Below are positions 1 to 9,900 of a DNA stretch of 64,000 nt, in pieces. The notes beneath the pieces are model-generated. The model searched no databases and was not told the DNA's origin. It worked only from the letters and a program-made list of their open reading frames with translations. The stretch spans positions 3,844,001 through 3,908,000 of the forward strand of contig OZ251994.1 of the NCBI GenBank assembly GCA_965246925.1, in the 5' to 3' direction. The stretch's first letter is position 1. Each line of letters begins with the position of its first letter. The translations under genes were made by a program, and so were the position numbers. Origin of the DNA: JANPPS01 sp965246925 (GTDB lineage: Bacteria > Pseudomonadota > Alphaproteobacteria > Acetobacterales > Acetobacteraceae).

Positions 1-682
1 CGATCAAGGTCTTGCCGATGGTGAACAGGAACGCGGTGCCGATCGCGCCGACGCCCACGTCCCTCCAGTTCAAGTTGCGATCCGGCAGTATCTTATAGAT
101 CGCAGCAAACAAGGCCGAGACCATGATGAACGAGATCACGAAGTTCAGTAGCTGGAACAGCAGCTCGGCTTCCGGAATGATGGAGTTCAGCATCGTGCCC
201 AGCGCATGTAATCCTGCACTGACGACGAGGGAGACCAGCAGTAGAAACCCCATCGTGGCGACTAGTCCAAGGCTTGCGGCCCGGGCCCGGAGCATACCGG
301 TCACACCGGCCTTGGGTGTCGCTTTCCAGATGGCATTGAGCGACGCCTGCATTTCGCCGAACACGCCGCTGGCGGTGATAATCAGGGTAATCAGGCCGAT
401 GACTGTGGCCCAGGCGCCGCTCTTCTTGTTGCTGGCGCTGGCGATCATGGTTTGGATGGCGCCGGCCGCCTGTTCGCCCATCATGCCCTGCAGCTGCCCG
501 ACCATGGCGCCCTGCGCCGCCTCCTGACCGAACACCAGGCCGGCGATGGCGATGCAGATGACCAGGACGGGGCCGATCGACAGGATCGTATAGAACGCGA
601 TAGCCGCCCCTTTACTCAGGGCGCTGTCCTCGATGTAGTCCATCACCGTCTCTTTGAGCATCGCCCAAATCTTGCCCAGCAT
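1..682 (-). CDS. YihY/BrkB family inner-membrane protein (partial, C-terminus off window)
   Basis: Reading the minus strand from the ATG at 682 gives an open frame that runs off the window edge, so about 227 N-terminal residues are visible. It starts MLGKIWAMLKETVMDYIEDS and continues with the family hallmark SKGAAIAFYTILSIGPVL and several long hydrophobic segments, which is the YihY/virulence-factor BrkB pattern of a six-helix inner-membrane protein. The molecular function of the family is not settled; older RNase BN labels are obsolete. Its start is 60 bases from the end of the GNAT gene on the same strand. Family assignment is firm, function is not. Confidence 0.85.
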   Translation of the reverse strand, partial: MLGKIWAMLKETVMDYIEDSALSKGAAIAFYTILSIGPVLVICIAIAGLVFGQEAAQGAMVGQLQGMMGEQAAGAIQTMIASASNKKSGAWATVIGLITLIITASGVFGEMQASLNAIWKATPKAGVTGMLRARAASLGLVATMGFLLLVSLVVSAGLHALGTMLNSIIPEAELLFQLLNFVISFIMVSALFAAIYKILPDRNLNWRDVGVGAIGTAFLFTIGKTLI

Positions 683-742
683 CCACAACCGCCCATCAAA
701 GGAATCCTGTCCCTCGAACGCCTGCTATGAGGCAGGGTTGCT

Positions 743-1315
743 TTAGGTGCGCAAATGTTCGGGAATAGGCAACCCGAGGGCAGTCGGCACATCCCAAAGC
801 TCCCGCACCGTCCGCACGGGGCGGAAGCCAGCGGCGATATAGCCGGGTAGCGCGCGAGGATGATCGGCCGTGCAGGTGTTGACGGTGATGGCCTGGGCCC
901 CCTGACCGGCGGCGGTGTCGAGTGCCGCGCCCAGGAACGCGCGGCCCAGCCCGCGCCCGGTCGCATGCGGCAGCAGCCCGAAATAGCTGAGATTGACCGT
1001 CGGACGGTTGCGCACGTCCAGCTCGAAGAAGCCGGCCGGCTCACCGCCCGCATACAGCACGAAGACGAGGACCGCCGGGTCGCGCAGGATGGCGTCGAGC
1101 GAGGCATCCGGCATGGCGGTCCGCATCCACCAAACATGCTCCCGCCCGACAGTGGAATAGAGGTAGCGATAGAACGGCACGGTGCAGCCGGTAAGCGGCA
1201 CGAGGGCGGCATAGTCCGGTAACGGCATCGGCGCCAGGACCGTCTCCGTCAAGTCGAGCCGCAGGAAGGTGACGGTGACGGCAATGCGGGTGGTGCTTCG
1301 TTGGGTCAGCAGCAT
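743..1315 (-). CDS. GNAT family N-acetyltransferase
   Basis: A 190-residue protein with the GNAT acetyl-CoA loop around residues 119-130 (TGRGLGRAFLGAAL) preceded by the strand NLSYFGLLP and followed by the terminal pattern HPRALPGYIAAGFRP. GNAT enzymes move an acetyl group from acetyl-CoA to an amine; the acceptor cannot be told from the sequence. The ATG at 1315 lies 24 bases after the rpoD stop, so co-transcription with rpoD is possible. The strand IAVTVTFLRLD near the N-terminus belongs to the fold, which favours this start over the internal Met at residue 30. Confidence 0.85.
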   Translation of the reverse strand: MLLTQRSTTRIAVTVTFLRLDLTETVLAPMPLPDYAALVPLTGCTVPFYRYLYSTVGREHVWWMRTAMPDASLDAILRDPAVLVFVLYAGGEPAGFFELDVRNRPTVNLSYFGLLPHATGRGLGRAFLGAALDTAAGQGAQAITVNTCTADHPRALPGYIAAGFRPVRTVRELWDVPTALGLPIPEHLRT

Positions 1316-1339
1316 CGCCGCATTGCAGCCTTCACGCCG

Positions 1340-3280
1340 TCAGTCGTCAAGGAAGCTGCGGAGCTTACGGCTGCGGCTCGGATGCTTCAGCTTGCGCAGC
1401 GCCTTCGCTTCGATTTGCCGGATGCGCTCCCGCGTCACGTTGAACTGCTGGCCGACCTCTTCCAAGGTATGATCCGTATTCATGCCAATGCCGAACCGCA
1501 TGCGCAGCACGCGCTCCTCACGCGGGGTGAGCGAGCTCAGCACCCGCGTCGTAGCCTCGCGCAAGTTGGCCTGGATGGCGGCGTCCAGCGGAATGATGGC
1601 GGCCTTGTCCTCGATGAAGTCACCGAGGTGGCTGTCCTCCTCATCGCCGATCGGCGTCTCGAGGCTGATGGGCTCCTTGGCGATCTTCAGCACCTTCCGC
1701 ACTTTTTCGAGCGGCATGCCAAGCTTTTCCGCCAGCTCCTCCGGCGCAGGCTCCCGCCCGATCTCGTGCAGCATCTGCCGGCTGGTGCGGACCAGCTTGT
1801 TGATGGTCTCGATCATGTGCACGGGAATGCGGATCGTGCGCGCCTGATCGGCGATGCTGCGCGTGATGGCCTGGCGGATCCACCAGGTCGCGTAGGTGCT
1901 GAACTTATAGCCGCGGCGATACTCGAACTTATCCACGGCCTTCATGAGGCCGATATTGCCTTCCTGGATGAGGTCCAGGAATTGCAGGCCACGGTTGGTA
2001 TACTTCTTGGCAATGGAGATCACGAGGCGGAGGTTCGCCTCGATCATCTCCTTCTTGGCGCGCGCGCTGTCCCGCTCACCACGGCTGACGGTCGCATAGA
2101 CCCGGCGGAACTCGGCGATCGGCAGCCCGGCATCCTGCGCCACGGCAGCGATCTTCGCGCGCACCTCGGCCACGGGGTCGGCCTGCTTGGCGACGAAGTT
2201 CTTCCACGCCTTGCCGGGCAGCGTGCCGACGCGCTCCATCCAGTTCGGGTCCAGTTCGTGCCCGCGGTACTCCTTCAGGAACTCATCCCGCGGCACCTTG
2301 GCGCTCTCGGCCAAACGCAGCAGCTGACCCTCCAGCGCGTTCAGGCGCTGGGTGATCTGCTTGAGCTGAATGACCAGTTCTTCGATGCGGTTATTGTGCA
2401 GGCGGACCTGTTCCACCTTGCCCACAAGCTCTTCACGCTGCTTTTCGTAAGCACGCTCGGACCGCGTTGCAATGGTGTCTCCGGACATGTGCGTATCGAG
2501 CCGCCGCGCCTGTACCTTGTGCAGCTTCTTATACAGTGATTCGATGTCCTCGAAGTTGGCGAGGACTTCGGGCTTCAGCTTTTCCTCTAGCGCGGACAAG
2601 GACATGCCCGGGCCTTCATTCTCGTCATCGGCGTCCAGATCCTCCGCCGGCTCGAACGCTTCCGCGGCGGTATCTGCAGGCTCCCCCGCCGCCTCCTTGG
2701 GGCCGCCCTGGGTCGCTTCCAGGTCGATGATGTCCCGCAGCAGCATGCGGCCGGCCTTCAGGCTGTCATGCCAGGTAATGATGGCGCGGAACGTCAGCGG
2801 GCTTTCGCATAGCCCGCCGATCATCATGTCGCGCCCAGCCTCGATCCGCTTGGCGATTGCGATCTCACCTTCGCGGGACAGCAGCTCGACACTGCCCATC
2901 TCACGCAGGTACATGCGCACCGGGTCGTCGGTGCGGCCGATATTGGCCTCGTCGACGTTGCCGCTGGCCTCTTCTTCTTTCTCTTCTTCGCCCTCGGCCT
3001 TCTCGGCCTTAGCCGGCGCGGCCTCCGGATCCTCGGCCTCCTCGGCCTCCACCACCTGGATGCCCATTTCGCTCAGCATCGCCATCACGTCTTCGATCTG
3101 CTCGGAGCTGTTCTGCTCCGCTGGAAGGACAGCGTTCAGCTCATCGAACGTGATGAAGCCGCGCTCCTTGCCCTTCGCAATAAGCCGCTTGACGGCAACC
3201 GCGCTGATGTCGAGCAGCGTGGTATCCCCATCGCCATCGGTCGGCGCGGCTTCGGCAGTTGCGGCAGTTTTGGTCGCCAT
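1340..3280 (-). CDS. rpoD: RNA polymerase primary sigma factor RpoD (sigma-70)
   Basis: Primary sigma factor, which directs RNA polymerase to housekeeping promoters. It has 646 residues. Region 1.1 lies near residues 20-80 (VKRLIAKGKERGFITFDELN), followed by an acidic linker and the large non-conserved region. Region 2 starts at residue 414 (EANLRLVISIAKKYTNRGLQ) and includes the -10 reading segment YATWWIRQAITRSIADQART. Region 3 follows, and region 4.2 (TLEEVGQQFNVTRERIRQIE) lies close to the C-terminus. The size and intact region 1.1 mark it as the primary rather than an alternative sigma factor. It follows dnaG by 25 bases, the usual dnaG-rpoD order. Confidence 0.98.
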   Translation of the reverse strand: MATKTAATAEAAPTDGDGDTTLLDISAVAVKRLIAKGKERGFITFDELNAVLPAEQNSSEQIEDVMAMLSEMGIQVVEAEEAEDPEAAPAKAEKAEGEEEKEEEASGNVDEANIGRTDDPVRMYLREMGSVELLSREGEIAIAKRIEAGRDMMIGGLCESPLTFRAIITWHDSLKAGRMLLRDIIDLEATQGGPKEAAGEPADTAAEAFEPAEDLDADDENEGPGMSLSALEEKLKPEVLANFEDIESLYKKLHKVQARRLDTHMSGDTIATRSERAYEKQREELVGKVEQVRLHNNRIEELVIQLKQITQRLNALEGQLLRLAESAKVPRDEFLKEYRGHELDPNWMERVGTLPGKAWKNFVAKQADPVAEVRAKIAAVAQDAGLPIAEFRRVYATVSRGERDSARAKKEMIEANLRLVISIAKKYTNRGLQFLDLIQEGNIGLMKAVDKFEYRRGYKFSTYATWWIRQAITRSIADQARTIRIPVHMIETINKLVRTSRQMLHEIGREPAPEELAEKLGMPLEKVRKVLKIAKEPISLETPIGDEEDSHLGDFIEDKAAIIPLDAAIQANLREATTRVLSSLTPREERVLRMRFGIGMNTDHTLEEVGQQFNVTRERIRQIEAKALRKLKHPSRSRKLRSFLDD

Positions 3281-3305
3281 CGGTCGGAATACTCCGGAAA
3301 TCAGT

Positions 3306-5069
3306 TCAGTCAGGAGACTGCATGGTCGTCAGGTGATCGAGCGCCTCGGTCAAGGCGATCAGACGGGCTTGATTGGCGGCGGAAAAATCTTTGGCGAGTT
3401 CGCGCCCCGCGGCGGCGACATCGTCTTGCAAGCTGGCTCTGTGCATCAGGCCGAAAATCTCCCACCATCCCGCTTCAGCCTCCGCCGGCATGGCGCCGGG
3501 CAGGGCGCAGGCAGGCAGCGGCATCGGGGTAGGCGATAGCACCCGCACGGCCGTGTCCGCCGATCCCGAAGACGATAGGTGGGACAGCAACGCCGCTGAA
3601 TCAAGCGCGCCATGGTCCGCCACGGCCAGCATTTCGTCACGCAATGTCGCAAAGGGCTCTGGCAGTTCCAGGCGGGACAGCGCCTCCTCCGTGTCGCGCA
3701 GCAAATCGGGATGGCGCAGCAGGATCGCCAGCAAGCAGCGCGCCCGCTCCGCCTGCGTCTCGGGCGCGCCGCCGGTGCGAACCGGGCGCGGCGGTGGCGG
3801 CGGCTTCACGCCCTTGCGCACCCGCGACGCAAAGAACCGGTCGAGCAGGGCGCTGCGGTACTCGCCGGCCAGGTTCCGGTCCTCGATCTTGGCCGCCGCC
3901 GCAACGAGCCGGGCCCGCAACGCCGCCCGCTGCTCCGGCCCCTGCCCCGGGCCTTGGTCCCGCACGATATCATAGAGCGCCTGCACCAACGGGGTGGCGT
4001 TCTGCAGCACGGACTGAAACGCCGCCGGCCCCTGAGTCTGCACCAGCGTATCCGGATCCTGACCCGGCGGCAGCGCCGCAAACCGCAACGTCCGCTCCGG
4101 CGTCAGCATCGGCAGGCACAGCTCCGCCACCCGCGCCGCCGCCCGCCCACCCGCCGCGTCGCCGTCGAAGCACAGCACCGGGCTGGGGGCCAGCCGCCAC
4201 AGCTCCTCCAGCTGTTCGGCGGTGAGCGCGGTGCCGAGCGGCGCCACGGCCCCGCGAAACCCGGCCTGATGCAGGGCGATCACGTCCATATAGCCTTCTG
4301 CCACGATCAGCTCACCGCCATCCCGCAATCCCTGACGCGCGAGGTCTAGCGCATACAGCGTGCGCTTCTTGGAAAAAACCGGCGTTTCCGGCCCGTTGAT
4401 ATACTTGGGCTTGCCATCCCCCAGCGTCCGTCCGCCAAAACTGATGAGGCGGCCACGACGGTCGCGGATCGGGAACGTGACCCGGTTCCAGTACAGTTCC
4501 CGCCATTGTCCGTCCGCATCGCGCAGCAACCCGGCTTCGAGCAGCCGGGCGGCGTCGACCTTCGCCTGGCCCAGCTCCGCCGCCAATCCGCCGCGGCCGT
4601 CACCGCTCCATCCCAGGCCGAACTGCGCGATGGTGGCCTGCGTCAGGCCGCGTTTCGTAAGGTATGTCAGCGCCGCCGCCGCGTTGGGTTCGCGCAACAG
4701 GCGAGAGAACCGGGCCTGGGCGGCATCCAGCACCTCGTGCAGATCGAGCCGCCGCCGCTCCGCCTCCGCCGCGTGCGCTGCCGGTTGCGGCACGTCGAGC
4801 CCGGCCTCGGCCGCCAACTGCGCTACGGCGTCCGGAAAACTGGCGCCGGCGGTCTGCATCACGAATGAGATCGCATCGCCGTGCGCGCCGCAGCCGAAGC
4901 AGTGAAACCCGTCCTCATACACGTAGAAGCTGGGCGATTTCTCGTTGTGGAAGGGGCAGCAGCCGGACCAGTTCCGCCCGGACTTGGCGAGCTTCACCCG
5001 CTGGGACACGAGCGGCATCATCGCCGTCCGCGCCCGCAACTCGTCCAAGAAGGCCGGTGAAAGCGCCAC
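3306..5069 (-). CDS. dnaG: DNA primase DnaG
   Basis: Makes RNA primers at the replication fork with DnaB helicase. It has 587 residues. The CHC2 zinc finger is visible at residues 38-60 (CPFH ... C57-F-G-C60). The TOPRIM catalytic core has the acidic motifs EGYMDV at 258-263 and DGDAAG at about 302-307. The C-terminal helicase-interaction region is divergent, as is normal. The gene starts one base after the yqeY-like stop, so yqeY-dnaG-rpoD probably form one transcription unit, the alphaproteobacterial form of the macromolecular synthesis operon. Confidence 0.97.
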   Translation of the reverse strand: MALSPAFLDELRARTAMMPLVSQRVKLAKSGRNWSGCCPFHNEKSPSFYVYEDGFHCFGCGAHGDAISFVMQTAGASFPDAVAQLAAEAGLDVPQPAAHAAEAERRRLDLHEVLDAAQARFSRLLREPNAAAALTYLTKRGLTQATIAQFGLGWSGDGRGGLAAELGQAKVDAARLLEAGLLRDADGQWRELYWNRVTFPIRDRRGRLISFGGRTLGDGKPKYINGPETPVFSKKRTLYALDLARQGLRDGGELIVAEGYMDVIALHQAGFRGAVAPLGTALTAEQLEELWRLAPSPVLCFDGDAAGGRAAARVAELCLPMLTPERTLRFAALPPGQDPDTLVQTQGPAAFQSVLQNATPLVQALYDIVRDQGPGQGPEQRAALRARLVAAAAKIEDRNLAGEYRSALLDRFFASRVRKGVKPPPPPRPVRTGGAPETQAERARCLLAILLRHPDLLRDTEEALSRLELPEPFATLRDEMLAVADHGALDSAALLSHLSSSGSADTAVRVLSPTPMPLPACALPGAMPAEAEAGWWEIFGLMHRASLQDDVAAAGRELAKDFSAANQARLIALTEALDHLTTMQSPD

Positions 5070-5070
5070 G

Positions 5071-5520
5071 TCAGCCCAGGCGCTGTTTCACCAGCGGCCC
5101 GGCCCGGCCCATGTCCAGCCCGGCGCCGTGCGCGGCCTTTAGCGCGGCCATGACCTTGCCCATATCCTTGACCGACGCCGCCCCCGTGGCGGCCACCGCC
5201 GCATCGACCGCCGCCGCCAGGGTGGCGTCGTCCATCTGCTGCGGCAAGAACTCCTCGATAACGGCAATCTCGGCTTCCTCCTTCGCGGCGAGCTCGGGGC
5301 GGTTTCCTTGAGTATAGAGCGCCACCGACTCGCGGCGTGACTTGACCATGCCGCGCAGCATGGACACGACCTCCTCCTCGCCCAACGCATCCTTGGGCCG
5401 CGCTGCGATGTCCGCATCCTTCAACTTGGCCATGATCATCCGAATGCTGGACGTGCGCGCGCTGTCGCCCGCCTTCATCGACATCTTCATCTCGGCCGTG
5501 AACTGTTCCCGCAAGCCCAT
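5071..5520 (-). CDS. GatB/YqeY domain protein
   Basis: A 149-residue protein starting MGLREQFTAEMKMSMKAGDS and matching the stand-alone YqeY family, which is related to the C-terminal tRNA-binding domain of GatB/GatE. Residues such as RTSSIRMIMAKLKDADIAAR and the end KAAHGAGLDMGRAGPLVKQR fit. The frame stays open upstream to 5724, but the family begins at the ATG at 5520; a longer start would run through the carA control region. It is the first gene of the unit leading to dnaG and rpoD. A role in tRNA-dependent amidation is only inferred by homology. Confidence 0.9.
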   Translation of the reverse strand: MGLREQFTAEMKMSMKAGDSARTSSIRMIMAKLKDADIAARPKDALGEEEVVSMLRGMVKSRRESVALYTQGNRPELAAKEEAEIAVIEEFLPQQMDDATLAAAVDAAVAATGAASVKDMGKVMAALKAAHGAGLDMGRAGPLVKQRLG

Positions 5521-5571
5521 TTCCACACCTACCCGTACACAAATTCCCAGGCCTATACGCTTCCGCTTGCG

Positions 5572-5590
5572 ATGGGAAGTTTTTTCCCAT
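5572..5590. promoter_or_regulatory. Perfect 7-bp inverted repeat in the yqeY/carA divergent intergenic region
   Basis: ATGGGAA (5572-5578) and TTCCCAT (5584-5590) form a perfect inverted repeat around GTTTT. It lies 51 bases upstream of the yqeY start and 12 bases before the ATG at 5602, between divergent genes, so it could be an operator for either. The T-run is inside the loop and not after it, so it does not look like a terminator. That the HTH extension on CarA binds it is a guess. Confidence 0.4.
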
Positions 5591-5601
5591 ACGATCCCGC
5601 C

Positions 5602-6963
5602 ATGGCCAGCGTCGATCATATCATACAACAGATGGGCGGCGCAGAAGCCGCAGCACGCTTGACCGGCGTCGGGCTCGAGGCCGTGCGCAAATGGCGTCAG
5701 GCGGGAACCATACCCAGCAAGCACTGGCAGACCATCAGCGGTGCCACTCGCCTTCCTCTCGATGCCCTGTCCAATCAGGAGTCTCCGCCCATGCCCGCCA
5801 CCGACATACCACCGGGCGCGACCGCGTTACTTATGCTCGCGGACGGCACGGCGCTGTGGGGGCGCGGCTTCGGCGCCTTCAGTGACGGTCAACCGGCTGA
5901 AATCTGTTTTAACACCGGCATGACCGGTTATCAGGAAACGCTGACGGACCCGTCCTATGCCGGCCAGGTCATCACCTTCACCTTTCCGCACATCGGCAAT
6001 ACTGGCGTCAATCCCGAGGACATGGAGGCCACGACCATCGCCGCCCGCGGCTGCATCGTAAAGCAGGACGTGACGGAGCCGAGTAACTGGCGCTCCGCCC
6101 AGCACCTCGACGCGTGGCTGCGCGCGCAGAACGTGCCCGGCCTGTCCGGCGTGGACACGCGGGCGCTCACCTTGCGGATCCGCGACGGCCTGCCGCCCCA
6201 CGGCGTGCTGTCCTACCCGGCCGATGGCCGCTTCGACCTTGCGGCGTTGCAGGCCAAGGCCGCAGCCTGGCCGGGGCTGGAGGGCATGGACCTGGCGCGG
6301 GAGGTGAGCTGCACGCAGACCTACGCGTGGCATGACGGGCTCTGGGCGTGGCCGGACCAGCATCCGGCCCCGCCCGCGCGGCATCACGTGGTCGCGGTCG
6401 ATTACGGCGCCAAGCGCAACATCCTACGGTGCCTGATCTCGGCGGGCTGCCGGGTCACGGTGGTGCCGGCGACGGCCACGGCCGAGGACATCCTGCGCCA
6501 CAAGCCGGACGGCGTGTTCCTTTCGAACGGGCCCGGCGACCCGTCCGCCGCGGGCGTCTATGCCGTTCCGGCCATTCAAGGCGTGCTGATGGCGCAGGTT
6601 CCCGTGTTCGGCATCTGCCTCGGCCATCAATTGCTGGCGCTGGCGCTCGGCGGACGCACCTATAAGCTGGAGCGCGGCCATCGCGGCGCCAATCAGCCCG
6701 TGAAGGATCTAGTGACGGGCAAAGTGGAAATCACCAGCCAGAACCATGGCTTTGCCGTGGATGACCAATCCCTCCCGCCCAGCGTGCGCATCACCCACAC
6801 CAGCCTGTTCGACGGCAGCAACGAAGGCATCGCGAGCGAAACCCAGCGCGCCTTCAGCGTACAATACCACCCCGAAGCAAGCCCGGGCCCCACCGACAGC
6901 CACCACCTGTTCCAGCGCTTCGTGGCGCTGATGAACTCGGGTAGCCAGGAAGTGGGCGCCTGA
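5602..6963 (+). CDS. carA: Carbamoyl-phosphate synthase small subunit with N-terminal HTH-like extension
   Basis: Glutaminase subunit of carbamoyl-phosphate synthase, feeding arginine and pyrimidine synthesis. The canonical part starts at MPATDIPPGATALLMLADGT (codon at 5791, 390 residues). It has the small-subunit N-domain (ICFNTGMTGYQETLTDPSY) and a class I amidotransferase with nucleophile Cys in GICLGHQ and the His/Glu motif QYHPEAS. In frame before it are about 63 codons from the ATG at 5602 that look like a small Cro/YdaS-type HTH: MGGAEAAARLTGVGLEAVRK followed by W-R-Q and a Pro turn. An ATG at 5572 is also in frame. A Shine-Dalgarno-like AGGAG stands before 5791, so long and short products are both possible. 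carB follows two bases after the stop. Confidence 0.93.
   Translation: MASVDHIIQQMGGAEAAARLTGVGLEAVRKWRQAGTIPSKHWQTISGATRLPLDALSNQESPPMPATDIPPGATALLMLADGTALWGRGFGAFSDGQPAEICFNTGMTGYQETLTDPSYAGQVITFTFPHIGNTGVNPEDMEATTIAARGCIVKQDVTEPSNWRSAQHLDAWLRAQNVPGLSGVDTRALTLRIRDGLPPHGVLSYPADGRFDLAALQAKAAAWPGLEGMDLAREVSCTQTYAWHDGLWAWPDQHPAPPARHHVVAVDYGAKRNILRCLISAGCRVTVVPATATAEDILRHKPDGVFLSNGPGDPSAAGVYAVPAIQGVLMAQVPVFGICLGHQLLALALGGRTYKLERGHRGANQPVKDLVTGKVEITSQNHGFAVDDQSLPPSVRITHTSLFDGSNEGIASETQRAFSVQYHPEASPGPTDSHHLFQRFVALMNSGSQEVGA
5777..5793 (+). promoter_or_regulatory. Internal ribosome-binding site before the canonical carA start
   Basis: AGGAG at 5777-5781 is followed nine bases later by the ATG at 5791, which is where CarA proteins normally begin. 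The two upstream in-frame ATGs (5572, 5602) have no comparable site. This favours translation of a normal-length CarA from 5791 and leaves open whether the upstream HTH codons are translated as a fusion. Confidence 0.5.
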
Positions 6964-6965
6964 GA

Positions 6966-9900
6966 ATGCCCAAACGCACCGACATCAAGTCCATCCTCAT
7001 CATCGGCGCCGGCCCGATCATCATCGGGCAGGCCTGTGAGTTCGACTACTCCGGCGCCCAAGCCTGCAAGGCGCTGCGGGCGGAGGGGTATCGGGTCATC
7101 CTGGTCAACTCCAACCCGGCCACCATCATGACCGATCCCGGATTGGCCGACGCCACGTATATCGAGCCGATCACGCCAGAAATCGTCGAGAAGATCATCG
7201 CGCGAGAAAAGCCGGACGCGCTATTGCCCACAATGGGCGGGCAGACCGCGCTCAATACCGCCATGCAGCTCGCCGCCAACGGCGCGCTGGAGCGTCACGG
7301 GGTGGAGCTCATCGGCGCGAAGGCGGACGTGATCGACCGCGCCGAGGACCGGCTCAAGTTCCGGGACGCGATGGCGGAAATCGGCATCGAAAGCCCAAAA
7401 TCGGCGATCGCCCATAGCCTGGCCGAGGCGCGGGAGGCGCTGGCGCTGGTGGGCCTGCCCGCCGTGATCCGCCCCTCGTTCACCCTGGGCGGCACCGGCG
7501 GCGGCATTGCCTATAATCGGGAAGAGTTCGAACAGATCGTAAGCTCCGGCCTAGACGCCAGCCCCACAACCGAAGTCCTGGTCGAGGAAAGCGTATTGGG
7601 ATGGAAAGAATACGAGATGGAGGTCGTGCGTGACAGCGCCGATAACTGCATCATCATCTGCGCCATCGAGAACGTGGACCCGATGGGGATCCACACGGGC
7701 GACAGCATTACTGTTGCCCCTGCACTCACATTGACCGATAAAGAATACCAGATCATGCGCAACGCCAGCCTGGCATGCCTGCGCAAGATCGGCGTCGAGA
7801 CCGGCGGCAGCAACGTGCAGTTCGCGGTGAACCCGGCCGACGGGCGGCTCGTGGTGATCGAGATGAACCCCCGCGTCTCCCGCTCCTCCGCCCTCGCGTC
7901 CAAGGCCACCGGCTTTCCCATTGCCAAGATCGCCGCAAAGCTTGCGGTCGGCTATACTTTGGATGAACTGGCCAACGACATTACCCGCACCACCCCTGCT
8001 TCGTTCGAGCCGGTGATCGACTACGTCGTCGTGAAAATCCCGCGCTTCACGTTTGAAAAGTTCCCCGGCACCCCTGCCCTGCTCAGCACCAGCATGAAAT
8101 CCGTGGGTGAAGCCATGGCCGTCGGCCGCAGCTTCGCCGAGGCGTTGCAGAAGGGCCTGCGCAGCATGGAAGTCGGGCTCGCCGGCCTCGATCCGGTGGA
8201 GGTGCCCGGCGACGGCGGCCCCGACGCTTACCGCGCCGCACTGTCCACCCCGAGCCCGTTCCGCATCCTCATGGCCGCGCAGGCCATCCGCGCCGGGCTA
8301 CCGATTGCGGACATCCATGCCACGAGCAAGTTCGACCCATGGATCCTGCGGGAGCTGGAGCGGATCGTGCTGGCTGAACAGGAAGTCGCCCGCACCGGCC
8401 TGCCCACCGACGCGATGGGGCTGCGCCGCCTCAAGGCGCTCGGCTTCTCCGACCGTCAGCTCGCGCGCCTGACGAGCCGCACGGAGGCCGAAATCGCCGC
8501 CGCCCGCGCCAAGCTCGGCGTGCATCCCGTCTACAAACGGATCGACACCTGCGCCGGTGAGTTCGCCTCCGCCACACCCTACATGTATTCGACGTTCGAG
8601 GGCGGGTACGGCACGCCGGATTGTGAGAGCAAGCCGACGGACCGGCAGAAAGTCATCATCCTCGGCGGCGGCCCGAACCGTATCGGCCAGGGGATCGAGT
8701 TTGACTATTGTTGCGTCCACGCCGCCTATGCTTTGCGGGAAGCGGGCTTCGAGACGGTCATGGTCAACTGCAACCCGGAAACCGTCAGCACGGACTATGA
8801 TACGTCGGACCGGCTGTATTTCGAGCCGCTCACCGCCGAGGACGTCATCGCCCTGGTCCGGAAGGAGCAGGAGGCCGGATCCGTGCTCGGCTGCATCGTC
8901 CAGTATGGCGGACAAACGCCGCTCAACTTGAGCCAAGCGCTGAGCGACGCCGACATACCCATTCTGGGCACCAGCGCCGACGCGATCGACCTGGCCGAGG
9001 ATCGCGAGCGGTTCCAGGCGCTGCTGCACAAGCTCGGCCTGCGCCAGCCGGAGAACGGCATCGCCCGCTCGACGTCCGAGGCGGAAATGGTTGCGGACCG
9101 GGTCGGTTTTCCCGTCGTCATGCGGCCTTCGTTCGTGCTGGGCGGGCGGGCGATGGAGATCGTGCATGACCGCGCCGGGCTGCTGCGCTACATGCGCGGA
9201 CCCGGCGAGGCCGCGCTCCGCTCGGGCCCGGTGCTGATCGATCGCTACCTCAATGACGCGATCGAGGTGGACGTGGATTGCATCTCAGACGGTGAGACCG
9301 TCTATGTGGCAGGGGTGATGGAGCACATCGAGGAGGCAGGGATCCATTCCGGAGACAGCGCCTGCTCGCTCCCGCCCTATTCCTTGTCGCCCAGCACGAT
9401 CACCGAATTGAAGCAGCAAACCGAGGAGATGGCGCGTGCCCTGGGCGTCGTGGGCCTGATGAACGTACAGTTCGCCATCAAGGATAGTGCCGTTTACGTG
9501 TTAGAGGTGAACCCGCGCGCGTCCCGCACCGTCCCGTTCGTGGCGAAGGCGACCGGCGTGCCCATCGCCAAGATCGGCGCCCGCGTCATGGCGGGGGCGC
9601 GGCTATCGGAATTCAAGCTCGACGATGACGCGATCGCGCCGCATGTGGCCGTCAAGGAATCGGTGTTTCCCTTCGCCCGCTTCGTCGGCGTGGACACGAT
9701 CTTGGGCCCGGAAATGAAATCGACCGGTGAGGTCATGGGCCTGGACGCGAGTTTCGAGCGTGCTTTCGCCAAGGCCCAGCTCGGTGCCGGGGTAAAGCTG
9801 CCGATGACGGGAACCGTGCTGCTGTCGGTGCGCGAAGGCGACAAGATCGGCTTGGTGCCTATGGCCCGTCGCCTGACGCAGATGGGGTTCTCCATCCTCG

